A DNA stretch of 64,000 nucleotides, taken from NCBI GenBank assembly GCA_936432065.2, contig OW386289.2:168763348-168827347 (forward strand), given 5' to 3'. Source of the stretch: Rutpela maculata (taxonomy: Eukaryota > Arthropoda > Insecta > Coleoptera > Cerambycidae). The notes under the pieces were generated by a model, which had not been told where the DNA came from, did no database searches, and was given only the letters and a program-made list of their open reading frames with translations. Below, one piece after another: positions 10,401-22,600 of this stretch (the first letter of the stretch is position 1; each line of letters opens with the position of its first letter). Both the position numbers and the translations under genes were made by a program.

Positions 10401-12925
10401 CCCCTTCATGCATAGTTTTTCTAAAATGATTTATTCTTCAAATAAAATTCAAAATCATATTAAGAACTTTATTATAATATAAAACAATAACTGTTATTTA
10501 ATAAAAAAAATTATTCCTAACAGAAAAAAATGCAAATTTAAATTTGTCCACTTCAGTGGACACTGTGCAACTAAATCAAGTATTCATTGAAGGGTATGAA
10601 ATTGCTCAAAGCAATCTGGGCAGACATATTCCTTACACTTCTTGCAAATATACTTTGTTTTACGTTTACATGCTGACGATTTACACCGATTAGCACTTTT
10701 TACGTCGGTGAGTTTAGGCCAATGACCCAAATTGTCAAACCTAACTTCAGCTGAAGCATGTTTTACTCGACTTTTTTTCAAAATCGGAGCGGGTGGTGAT
10801 GTAGATCTAGGTCTACCTACACGATTCTCCTTTGTTGTGGCTCTCATTATTAGGGACTTGGCTACTGATCCTTTGAACTGCACAAAATCCTTGTCACTTT
10901 TTCCAGAAGTTTTGTATATTATAAATGCATTTATACACGCTACATCTAAAAAGTGCATGAATACTTTTATGTACCATCTTTTATTTTTTCTTCTCATTGG
11001 GTACATAGACAAGTATTGGTCATGTAAGTCTACACCACCCATATACGTATTGTAGAATTTCACAGAGAAAGGTCTATCTATTTCAATCATTTTTTTCTCA
11101 GATCTGCTAAACCTTTTTGCAGTATCTTGTGGTTCTTTGCCCACACATGAGGATGCCACTAGCATTGGTGCCCTGTCAAACCACTTAGTTAGAGTTACAT
11201 CATTTTTTGTTACTTACCACATGTGAAGTTCCTCGAGGCTCTTTTTTCATAGCTTTGTCCAAAGGAAGGACTGTTTTAGCTTCTTGCTGCCTATTGGCTC
11301 GCAAAGTTCCTGTCCCAAATATGCCCTGATTTTTTAGTTTCTCCAAAAGATCGATCGAACAAAACAGATTGTCGAAAAAAACCTTATGGTTTTTTTGCTG
11401 TATATCTTCACACAATCTCAAAACCAAGTCAGCACACTTTCCCCGCTTCTTTACTTCAGCTGACTGTTTTGCACCTTGATAAATTTCGAACCTATACATA
11501 TATCCGCTGACACCAGCTCGAACCCAATTCTTTATTCCCCATTTTTTGGGTTTCTTGGGTAAGTATTGCTTTATGCTTATGCGGATTTTCATGGGAATAA
11601 TCTGCTCATCTATTGATTGATGCTCTTCTGCATCCATGGCAACCAAGAAATTGTGTTGTAGCTTATCTAAAAATGGACGTAATTTCCACAGCTTATCAGC
11701 AGCCTTGTCAGTTTTATTTGAGGCCGTGCTGGTTTTAGATTCTCTGTTTTCATTATCAACAGGATTTTCTGAAGAAGATATCTCAGTATTGTTTCATATC
11801 TATTGACAGACATAGTATCTGCAATAAGGTCCATTCGTAATCCTTCTTCACTTGACCAATAAAGCCTTGTTCTGGGATATCTTATATAGGACATCACGAA
11901 GCATATACCAATAAATGCAAACAAATCCATTCTAGTTATATTGACATTGCTCTTACCATTTTGTAGTGCGTATAAATTGGATTGGTAAACAATATCATCT
12001 ATCATGCCCTCACTTATCAATGACAAGAAAATTTCAAGTGGTGAATTAGTAGATATATTTATTTTCGGTGAAACGAGAAACACTGGAAGATTTGCGGGTC
12101 CTATATCAGAATCTCTAGCTACCCATTTTAGCCTGTTTCTCCATTCCGATAAAGGAATTTCATCATCACTGTCATAATCAGAAGAATCTTCAGAGACATC
12201 GTGATCTTCTATTGGTATCACAACACTGTCTGGTTCTTCCTCTGAGGAATTTCCATTATTCAATGGCTCGTCATTTTCAGACATATCTTCTTCTTCCAGT
12301 AGATCTTGAAATACAACATTCTGAAATAAAGAAAAAATATAAACTACCAAGAAAAATATTCAGGTATGTAAATTTTACCTTTTCCCTCGGTAATCCATAA
12401 AAACTAAGACTGCTCAGAGGCTTGAAATCATCCATGGTTCTGTGAATGTTTATTTCTTCTCAAAATAAAATTTCAACTGTTTGAATACTCACTAAAAATA
12501 AAAGAAATATTTTGTAGGTTATATGTAATAACGCATGGTGTCAACTACAGTGGACATATAGAAATTACCAATATTTTTACAAAAATACTTTATAGTTCAT
12601 AACTTTCATGAATAGGTAGAACTACATGCATCTTAAGATACATAAATACAATATTTACCTATTCCAGGATCAATTTTCACGAAGTTAGACCACTTTCAAA
12701 ACACCAACAAACTGTCAACCATATCAACTGCTGTATTTCCGAATAGTTGGATTTCAAACCTCTATAAATCGTTTTTTGCTTCTTATTCATAGATGGCACT
12801 TGTATAAAGCTAATTTGTAATGTCCACTAGACAGGCTTTCATGCATATCAATCAGATTAAGAATACAACATTGCAATTGAAAAAAAATAAAATGTCCACT
12901 CCAGTGGACATTATGCATGAAAGGG
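10401..12925 (-). mobile_element. piggyBac-type DNA transposon, 2525 bp, TTAA-flanked
   Basis: Both sides carry the TTAA target site (10397-10400 and 12926-12929) that is the hallmark of piggyBac insertion. The left end reads CCCCTTCATGCATA and the right end is its inverted match, TATGCATGAAAGGG with one difference. Just inside each end lies the short palindrome GTCCACT-CAGTGGAC (about 10547 and 12895), and related GTCCACT or CAGTGGAC half-sites occur near 12550 and 12820. The length is typical of an autonomous piggyBac. The enclosed transposase is broken, so the copy is probably inactive, although its ends look well preserved. Confidence 0.92.
10584..12435 (-). pseudogene. piggyBac transposase, frameshifted
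   Basis: This is a DDE transposase of the piggyBac (PGBD) family. A short first exon (12435-12379, beginning MDDFKPLSSLSFYGLPREK) is spliced through a 58-bp GT-AG intron (acceptor AG at 12321-12322) to the main exon. An acidic N-terminus is followed by the catalytic domain, and all three catalytic aspartates are visible: in SIDEQIIPMK, in VFFDNLFCS and in YMGGVDLHDQ. The C-terminus has the cysteine-rich zinc-binding tail (CKRKTKYICKKCKEYVCPDC). Two indels break the frame: one near 11785, after the RYL motif, and one in an A-run near 11200, after HVVSNK. No other stops interrupt it, so inactivation looks recent. Confidence 0.92.
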
Positions 12926-12989
12926 TTAAGGACAATTTATTGCATTTGAACGTGTTATCCTCCATGTGCTTCTAAAGTACATTTAATGT

Positions 12990-13170
12990 AGTATCTGAAC
13001 TTAAGGGACCATGGGCTATTTTTGTTAAATGGTCGCTAACAACAAAGTGGTGTCATCTGCAAATAAAACCGGGTCAGCCTCAGTTATGGCATGCTTATGA
13101 TCGTTTACATACTTAGGAATGAAGTAGGTCCTAATACTGATCCCTGTGGCACTCACTTTTCACATCCAGA
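12990..13170 (-). pseudogene. LINE reverse transcriptase fragment
   Basis: Read on the minus strand, the motif VPQGSVLGP is followed after about 25 codons by LFADDTTLLL. These are the conserved RT motifs around the catalytic YADD/FADD box of non-LTR retrotransposons. The stretch between them is shorter than usual and includes a stop, and nothing else of the element is clear. It sits immediately beside the piggyBac insertion. Confidence 0.75.
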
Positions 13171-14034
13171 CAATCAGATACATATTATTTACAGTCCTAT
13201 ACTGCTGACAGTGGGGAGCCACGAGCATAAACTAGTTTATAATAGACCACAAATGAATGCCTGTTTCCCTATCACTCTGCTAAATCCCAGTATTATTTAG
13301 CAACTAGGCATTGATCGATTCAATATAAGATAAGTAATTATAAATACTTTAAAAATAAAATTCCATGCTAAATGGGAATTTTCACATTAAACGCTAGTGC
13401 ATACCTCCTTGACTTATGATCTTTAGTTCTTTCAAGTGAAAGCAAGCGGTTCGCTAGATGCCAGCAGCTGATTGATTGATTTACCAGTCTATGGTTGGCA
13501 TTGCTCCCACTTCTAGGATATATCGCTCAGCCGGCAACGTCTACGCTGGGTTGGATTTGGGTCATACTTGTTGTCAGCAGTGGAGCCACATGACGCATGG
13601 TACAGGAGTGTGGGATGGGCAGTGTAGGTGCATTTGTCAAAAGCGATATGGATTGTTTATGCTCCTCTTTTTGTGTTTCTGCTTCTACAAATCTTCTGAG
13701 TTTTCTAATTCCTCCGTGTCTGATTCTGGTGGAGCATATATCCTTGTGGTATTCATTTTTTTTCCTCTCCACGTGTAGCATGCTCTCTCTATTTTTAGTT
13801 TGTTACTGTTCAGCATTAACCTTTTCTTCAGTAGACGTGTTGGGTCCCTTCTTTGGACGTGTTCCCAGTGCTTCATTGCGTACATTTCTATTCTCTTTGT
13901 AGTTATCTTCCCTCCTAGTAGGGTTGATGTTTTATGTCTCTGTTTTTGCGAGTAGTTGGATGATGTCCCTTTCTCAAACTTCTGTTGGCTTTTGTCGTTG
14001 CCACGTTTTTAACTCTTTGTTTTTCTCGATGAAC
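13171..14034. other. Uncertain repeat debris, no gene seen
   Basis: Overlapping open frames on both strands at 13476-13902 show no consistent protein. A minus-strand frame contains RIYAPPESDTEEL, faintly like the endonuclease region of RTE-type LINEs, but this is too weak to call. The stretch is most likely old retroelement sequence. Confidence 0.35.
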
Positions 14035-14581
14035 AGTATGATGAGACTAGATCATCAAATGAATTAAAAGCAATATCTTCTTACAAAATCCGCAAGAAAT
14101 TCACTAGACTTTAAATTATATAATAAAATACCCGAAAATATAAAAAACTGGATTATATCAGATTCAAAACAAGCATTAAAAGTCATCTCTTAAAGTGCTG
14201 TTTTTATTCGGTAGATGAATATATGAGTTTCTCTATGGAAAACTAATTATATTTTGATAGCTGTTTCTTTATGGAATGTGCTCACACCTTTTACATTTAT
14301 CTCCTTTTATATTATGTTGTATAGTGAAATTTCCATAGTTCTTATTGAACATGTGTTTAATTTTAACTCTGGTACACTTTTTAAAAATAATTTTTAATTG
14401 TTTTCGTCCATATTCAATGTTCGATTTAAATATTCTATTTCTAGTCTGTAGATAGACATTTTTTTATTACTGTAAATTAACGAATGCATTACTTGAGGTA
14501 ATAGCAGCCACTATGACTTGCTATAAATGTAACTGTTTTATGTAATGTAGTCAATAAATCTCTATCAATCTATCTATCTAT
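14035..14581 (+). mobile_element. 3' end of a jockey/CR1-like LINE with (CTAT)n tail
   Basis: Decayed codons on the plus strand read LYNKIPENIKN and then KSHLLKCCFYSVDEYMSF followed by a stop. This matches the ORF2 C-terminus of the LINE at 28910-32746 (FKQKLYEHLVSKAFYSVEEYL). A short 3' UTR follows, with AATAAA near 14553, and the sequence ends in a CTAT microsatellite, as does the other LINE. The 5' part is missing, which is usual 5' truncation. Confidence 0.75.
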
Positions 14582-15305
14582 AATTGCCCTTTTAACTCTG
14601 TTTGCCATTTTAATTCTCTCTTTTTTTCTCATTTTGAATTGATTCATCGGATATGTTCCTAGGTATTTAAATTTGTGCACAGTTGTTTTGTATATAATCC
14701 GCTACTTGTTTTCGTAAATTCTTCATGGCGTTGATGTATGCTGATTTGTTATGTTTTCTCCTTCTAGCTGGCAGCTTATTTCCAGTCACCATCAATTTTT
14801 TGCATCAGTAGTTGGTATGGTGTAGTGGTTAATAGATCCAGTGTTCTTGTGTTTTCTAAGAAGATATTATTTTCCTGAAAGAAATTTGAATCGTGTATTT
14901 CCACTGACGTGCTGGAAAAAATTCAGTATTGGCGCGATATACCAATCATGTACCACTAATTAGTTCTGGTTTAGATTCAATATTTACTTAAAAGTTGACG
15001 TAAGAAAATATAATTTATTACCTTGTTTTGAGAATTTACAACCTAACTATAATTTATCTTACCGAGATCCTTTTCAGGGATTCTGATATGAGTGGTTAAT
15101 ACAAACAAGTCAAAGTTTGTTTGTCTAAGAAATTTGTTAGACTCGTTTCTGTAGCAACTAGTAAAACAAAATAAAGTAAAAATTATTAAAAATGGTTAGC
15201 TTGTAAATTACCAAAATCTGCGTGTAATTAACATAAATAAAATGGTTACAACAGAACTTATCTTATCTTTGATGTTTCTGTTTTCCTTCTTTGGCATTAA
15301 CACTG
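14582..15305. other. No gene seen
   Basis: AT-rich DNA between two LINE fragments. No coding frame, splice pattern or clear inverted repeat was recognised. Confidence 0.4.
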
Positions 15306-16190
15306 ATTTTTTAAAATTCTGTCAATCGCATCAATACGCTGATGATACGCAAGTATATTACTCCTTTACTTATGATCAGCTAAGTGCATATTAACTCAGA
15401 TTTAGACATGATTGGTAGATATTCCGGTGCACATGGGTTAATCCTTAATGAGAGAAAGACGCAGGTTTTGGTGTTTGGTCGAAGCAGTGACTCTATTGTC
15501 AATAATCCCTTGTTTAAAATTGTTCTTAACAATGTGAAGCTTGAACCAGTCAAAAATTGTAAAAATCTCGGTCTTAACATGGATGTTGATCTTAGATTTA
15601 CCTCTCATGTATCAAATATAATTCAAACTTCAATTAATAAATTAAAAATTTTGTATATGTATAAGGATATTTTTAGTACCGAGGTCCAGTTGAGATTAAC
15701 TAATTCTTTGATACTCCCGCATCTTAAATACTGTAATATTGTATACTGGCCAGCCTTACTGCAGAGAGATAAAAATAGCCTTCAGAAAATACAAAATATG
15801 TGCATTAGGTTTAGTTATAATATTAGAAAATTCGATCATATATCAGGGGCATTGAAGGATTCTTAGTGGTTCAAACTCGAAGAACGCTTTCAAATTCATA
15901 TGGCCTGCTTAATCTACAAAATAGATAATCTTAAGCTACCTCAATACCTCCACAATAAACTTATTAAAGGCAGTGACACTCATGAGAGTATCACACGACA
16001 TCAAGAACTATTCACTGTTTCTAGACACAATTCGGCTATGTTCCAGCTTAGTTTTCTTCTATGTATTAATTCTCAACGGGGTGGTTGTATGAGCAGCTCT
16101 GTTGGATATCGCCACTTTCCATCATATATTCTTCTGTTGTTACTTTTTGCAGCTGATAAATAAAGACATATTATTATTATTATTATTTCG
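15306..16190 (+). pseudogene. 5'-truncated LINE ORF2 (RT C-terminus) with (ATT)n tail
   Basis: The first recognisable codons are HQYADDTQVYYS at about 15327, the catalytic YADD box. The thumb and C-terminal part follows, with a frameshift between (ERKTQVLVFGRS, LGLNMDVDLRFTSHVSNI, LPHLKYCNIVYWP). A stop near 15864 separates the last block (MACLIYKIDNLKLPQYL). The fragment ends in AATAAA and an ATT microsatellite at about 16170-16188. It comes from a family distinct from the CTAT-tailed LINEs. Inactive. Confidence 0.85.
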
Positions 16191-16581
16191 TTTTCAGGTA
16201 GATGATGTCACCGCACTACCCCCGAGGCACTCGTCCCTTGTCAACATGTGCTGATCACTTGTTTATGAAATGGATGCTTTTAACCAATACCATATTTGAC
16301 GCTTCACCGGTATTAATTAAATATTAACTGTATAACATAACTGGTGTTATGTTAATATATACCAACAAATTCACAGGAGCGACTCGAAGCATGTCTGCGT
16401 TCTAAGGGCTGCACCACTCGAAAGTCACTAGATGTCAGTAGTTATAGGAAAACATACTCCTTTATTCAATTTATTAGGTAACAAAATATACAGCGACAGG
16501 TTCCACAATGTGGCCCTGGAGTACATCTTTGAAAATAATATAACATTTACTGAAAGTAATAGACAAATGGCTTTTGAATAT
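16191..16581. other. Intergenic, no gene seen
   Basis: Short stretch between the LINE tail and the 3' end of CstF2. No feature is recognised. Confidence 0.4.
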
Positions 16582-16587
16582 TTTATT
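16582..16587 (-). terminator. Polyadenylation signal of CstF2
   Basis: AATAAA on the minus strand, about 82 bases beyond the CstF2 stop codon. Confidence 0.5.
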
Positions 16588-16669
16588 TGCTAGTTTATAG
16601 TAATACATAAAACAATATGGGTACTTACTTCAATTTAGAAAATAAAAAATGATATATAAAAAATATTCC

Positions 16670-19600
16670 TTAACGGTGGGCGCTTTTGGCAATCTGTTCC
16701 TTCAACACAAGTATACTATTTCTTTGTTCTGGTGGTAACATCGCTATCTGTTCATCGGATAATTGTAGCACTTGCATAATGAGAGCAGCCTAAAAACATA
16801 CGTAGAAATATAAAATATAATCGTATGCTATAGCGTGCCTGCTTACCTTTTCTTGATCTGAAGCACCAGCAGGTCCTATTCCTGGGCTGGCATTTGCTGG
16901 AACAGGCCGTGGCACAGGCCCTGGTGGTGGCTGTGGAGGAGGAACTACTGTTGGCTGTACTGGAGGTCTGACCGGTTGTGGTGGTAGCGGAACTGGAGGT
17001 GGAGCTACTAAAATCAAAGAAAATATCAACTATTTTTAGTAAAAGTTTTAATCGTATTTAAGACTGATAACTGATCTTGATATGACAATGTTCGCAGGGC
17101 TTTTTTTGAGTAGAAAATATAACTGTTTGGCATATGACATTTATCAAAATAACTAAAGCAAAACTTCTTTAATAAAATTTGTGAAATTATTTTCTGAAAA
17201 CTGAGAATTATTATATAAAAACCATTGTAAAATTTCTCTTCTTTCTTAAATATGAATAAATTATTATTATTATCATTAATCGTCATCACAATAAATATCC
17301 TGAAGAAGTAGAAAAATACAAATTTTATTAGTAAAAATTTTTATTTGCAAAAATAAACTAAAAAAACCTTTAATTTGAAGGCTTAAAACATTAACTAACA
17401 AACATATGAATAACATATAAAAATATATTTTTTCAAAACAGTACAAGACATATTAAGTATAGTATAAACACAAAAAATAAAGAAGCATAATCTCTATCAG
17501 TACAAAACAGTATTCAAATTATCCCTTGAAATAAATACTTTGTAATTAATGCCAATATTATCTAGTAGAGGAATCTACTACTCATCCTCTGGGGAGGCCG
17601 GTTCTATTGCCCCCCCCAGATGAATTTTCTGACTGCGCCACTGACTAATTTAGATGCTTTTTGCCCAATCTATTCCTAATATTTTAATGAACAAGTCCAT
17701 ATGAAGAAAACATGCTTTCCACATCTGCAGAAGAAGCAATGGCACACAGAAAGGGAATTATGAGATCCAGTACTTTGTTAATTTGTGGAATCTTTTTGAG
17801 ATTTCCACCACTACACTACAATAACATTTCTATTAAAAACATTGTTTCTTGGAACGGATTGGATTTTTCTTCCAACCTAATCAGTAACGGTAATAACTCT
17901 GTGCCAAAAAAATTGTTGGTAAACTATATCCAAATCAACTTTTTTTTTCTCTTTTCGACAGTGTGTATTTGTTTTTATTTCTGATAGGATCCAGCAAATA
18001 TGCCAAAAAGTGAAATGGCGTTAAAGCTCGATCATATCTCCTTTCAAATATCTGACATTGCTTTAAATTTCTGTCATCTTCAAAATTATAAAAAAGTCAC
18101 TCAATTTTTTCCATTCCTCAACTGCAAGGGACAAACTGGCACCTTTCTGCTGAATTCTGTTAAGTATCACAGAAATTGGTTTCAAAAATCAATGGATCAG
18201 TATCATCTTTGTGTTCTTCACAGATTTGCAACAACTTGGGCCATTTAGCGACATAAACCTCAAGGCAGTTGAAAACTGTATTCCATCTAACATCTTGTGG
18301 TAATGTTAGTTTCTTGCCCCCTTTTACTTTGTATCAAGCATTTGGCAAGTATGTATTGCGTGAATATTTTACAATTTGAACTAAATGTGATTTTACTTTC
18401 ATAACTTCCAAATCTTTGGAAAACAAATTCAGTAAATGGGCACAATACCTGTATGTTATAATGATGTAATCCAAGGCTTCGTCAATTTTTTTCCTACTGT
18501 TCATGTTTGCCGCATTATCTGTGACCAAACTAGTAACTTTGCAGTTAATACAGTTATACTCATTTTTGCACATATTTATTAAATCAATGACCAAGTTTGC
18601 AAGATAATCACCAGTGTGTGAATGTCTTGATGTATCTATACTTTCCAGAAGAAAACTGTTTGCATTTCCTAGTATCAAAACTGCACATATCGTAGGTTCA
18701 TTATGAACATTTAAGAGACATACAAACTGATTGACCTGATAAATTTTCAAAGCACTTTGATTTCTCCTCTTCAAATGTTTCATTTAAAAAGGTGGATGAT
18801 AACTAAAACCTAGAAAGTGAAACTGAAACATACCCTGGTCTTAACATGTCAAATTGCTTTTGGAACTTCGCTTTGTTCAATGGACTTAAGGGTGGAGGTG
18901 CCGTGCTTAAGAAAATGATTTTGTAATTCTACAATTTCTCCTATATCCCTGAATCGATTGAAAAAAGATTATCTTGACAGTCTTTTAGAGAAGAACTAGA
19001 ACGATACCAGACTATTGAAATCAAGAAAAAAATTTTTTTTTGATTTTCGCATGAGAAAAAAAAATTTCCTTTTTTAGTTTTCAATAGCCTAGTACCATTC
19101 TATACAGTTGTCTCTAAAAGCCCAACAAAAAGCAAAAGTTTTTAAATCAATTTTTAGTTTTGACAATTATGTATAGACAATAGATTTTTTTATTATTTAT
19201 TAAGAAAATACAGTACGAAACGTTAAGAAGTCAAATAAACATTTTTATTTAAGAAAATCAAAGAAATCATTATTTATTTTAATCATGATTTTTACCAACA
19301 CGGGGTGCAGGCTTCGGCACATAAGTATTCATAATTTTCCTGGTTTCCCTAACGAGTGCCTGTATCTTATTTACCGTGCAACGAAGGACAACAAGGGAGT
19401 ACGAGAGAATAGGAATGGCAAGCATATTTGTAGCAGAAATTTTGTTCCTGCTGGAGAGTTGTAACTTTCATGTGTTTAACTAGTGCTTTGTATCTATTAC
19501 GGCGAGTCTGTTTTATTAAAGTTGGGTCCTGAAGGCCCCGTTGTGAGACACCTAGGAATTCGTAAGACTCTCCAGCACTAAGACGTTTTATAATGTGTCA

Positions 19601-22600
19601 GTGCCTTAGATTACACTGTCTGACCTTCCCTGACCTTCGATAACATATATGTTGACACAGTGTCTAGGGACACTGGTAGATCCTTTTTATTGGATGCACA
19701 TACTTAAGATCATCCATATAGAAGAGAATTTGGTGTTCTCTTCTATTAGGTGGTCCAGATTTATATACACTTTCTTTTCTGAGCTCAATCGAGAAGGATA
19801 AGAGTGGGATGGAGAAGAGAAGAACTTAAAGGGTCTCCTTGGAAGAGTCCTCTTTTGTAGTTCACCACTGTCTCACAAAAACTTTAAATTCTCAAGTTCC
19901 GAATGTGTGTGAATTATGATCTGCACTTAGGATTCCACGAAACTTTGAAACACTTACCAATATTCTTCTGTCTAGGATCGACACGTGGCTGCGTCTGCCG
20001 TGGATCGCTTGGAAAACTAGGTGGAGCTGCTCTCGGATCTCCTCTAGGATCCCTGACGAAGCTAAAGGAGAAAAAAAAACCTTCATTCTCATTTCAAATT
20101 AAAAAAAAAAATACAAAAGTATATCGTACAATGACCTCAACCATACCTGTCCATTTTTAAGTCCAGCTGTTTGGCAATACTGGGAAAATCACTTGTTTAA
20201 CAATAGTTTTAACAGTGTTCAAAATAATGTAATACTTACTTCTCACCGACTGGTGGAGGCAATGGATCTCGCAATGGATTTTGCAATGGATTTTGCAATG
20301 GATTTTGCAAGGGCCCAGGTATCTGTCTCATGTCTTGGTCACCCATTCGTGCTACTCTGGGATCTACTACTGTAGCACCTAACGAACGAAGGTCCACGTC
20401 CTGCCCTATTTTCAAAAAAATACACAAAATATAGGACAAATAAAAATACAGGCATTGTTACAACGTATTTCTGTACATCCATAATCATGTAGGAGATAAA
20501 CTAGAAATCTCTCTTAAAGTATAACAAACCAATAGCCTTAGAAAAAAATTTCAGCTCAATTGAATCAATAGCCACAGAGATATTCGCATTTGAATAGAAA
20601 CACTCTCGGCCGGCCAACAGTCCGTAGAGTGACGTCACTTGGCGTGCGCCGATACCTATATTAGAACGGCGATTTCGTAAGTCTATCATGTCGTTATTTT
20701 TTTTGGCGTAGAACCAGGTCAAACATGTTAGGTTCCTTTGAGTATGTCATCGGGCATATGAAATCATATTTTACGACATTTTTTTGTGGTCTCGAACTTT
20801 TTAAAAAATAAAAAGTGAAAAAAAATGTATTTTTAAATAAAATTGTTTTTTTTGTTTCTTTAAAACTATTAAAGGTACCGAAATTTGTTTTGTGTCAAAT
20901 TAAAGCACACACTGTAGCGCTTTTACCAACATAAATGGTTTGGGCACATTTCGCACTTTCATTTCTCTAAAAATCAGATAAACTAAAAATATATATTTTA
21001 TGTATTGAAATCTTCACCAATCGATAAACTTTTTTATTTTTGAAAATATTTACATACATGCAGCAAAGAAAATAAAGCCTAATAATCACAAAAGTTTTTG
21101 AAACAATATATTTTTTCCTAATATGTACTGTTTGGCAACAGCGATTTTTTTTATCAGCGCTAAATGAGACATTGGGACGCAATTAATACACCTCGCATGC
21201 AGGGTTGGTCAGATTAGTCGCGTAGAAGTGGCGGTTGTCGAAAATCATTAAGTATTCATTGTTCGTAATAAAAATTGTGACAATAGAAATGTGCTTGTTT
21301 TAAGGAAGGCCTAAAATGTTGCAACGAGTGCAAATGTCGTTCCTGTAACAACATTATTAAAGATTTCGAGGCAGATATGAACGAATTAGAATACTATTAA
21401 TGTAGGGCCTACATAAGCTACATACTACATATTTATCTATCCAAATAGAAAATTTATTTCAACAATAGAACTCATTTTATGAGTACGTTTTTAGTTTCAT
21501 TCATTTAAAAATGTCTAATAAACTTACTAATTAGGTGGGTAGTTTAGTAACACTGATTGATATTTATAGATTAGGTATTTATATCTACCTACCTGCCTTT
21601 ATTATTAAAAGGAGACTATTTTATATTTATAGATTAGGTATTTATATCTACCTATGTCTTTTTATTATTATTATTTAATATTTATTGTACAATTTCTTAA
21701 TATTAACATATGATCAATACTACTGTACAATATATGATATATTGAACAATAATATTGATCCCCTAGATGCTTTTGATCACTACTGGTTTTGCATCTATTG
21801 ATACTAGTACATACACCCCGACCGGGACCGTCAGATCGTAACCGCCGAGCGCGCAAGAATATGACTTCGGCCCGTTAAAAAAATCGCTGACCCAATACTA
21901 TGAACGAGACATGAAAAATTTTTATCCTAAAAACTTTTTTCAACTATTGGCTTCAATTTGTACGCAGCATGTATATACAAATCTTCATAAATACATTTTT
22001 TTCTCAATTGTCTAAAATTACGCTACTGAAAATAACAAGTTTAAGTTTCCTATTATTTTCCCAACTTAAAAAAAATAAATCGGGTTCACGTGGGACGTTG
22101 TTCGAAGAGCTATTTATTGTGTCTACTTTAATCTAAAAAAAAAAAAAATAGCTTGATAGCACAAATATTTTCAGAGATATAGCGGTGGAGACGTTAAAAA
22201 ACATATTTCATTAAAAATCTATTTTTTTTGAGTTTTTCCAAATTAAAAACGTTCTCGACCACCAAAAAATGTCGTAAAAAATGATTTCGTGTACATGATT
22301 ATCTTACTAAAGAATCCCACTAAGTCTGGTTTGGCTCTACGCCGGTTATTTTTTCTCGAAAACTAAGCGACTTTACTTCCAGATTTTACTCTACTAACTT
22401 GCATTCACAGCCGTGTTCACCGGGCGTTTCAGCCATCTGACGTCACTACTCGGCTACATGGTTATCCCGAGTGTTTTTAAGCGCACCGACTTTAATAATT
22501 TTTTTATACATGAAGGCGGCGTCAGTAAATTCTAATTTTTGGCATACTTACTATACTCACCAAGCTCTTTCAGAATATGTAATAATAAAAAATTGTTAAA

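Noticed and set aside
10732..11055. Open frame on the plus strand over the piggyBac transposase
   Set aside because: Antisense shadow of the transposase C-terminus, which has clear catalytic and zinc motifs.
13476..13902. Overlapping ~100-codon frames on both strands
   Set aside because: Neither strand gives a protein family match or splice-consistent structure; most likely old retroelement debris.
16202..16460. Possible tRNA or small RNA gene in the spacer before CstF2
   Set aside because: No cloverleaf or A/B box pair could be found. No tRNA gene was recognised anywhere in the window.
18334..18783. Host gene derived from a hAT transposase
   Set aside because: The hAT similarity continues downstream only through stops and frameshifts, so domestication is not supported.
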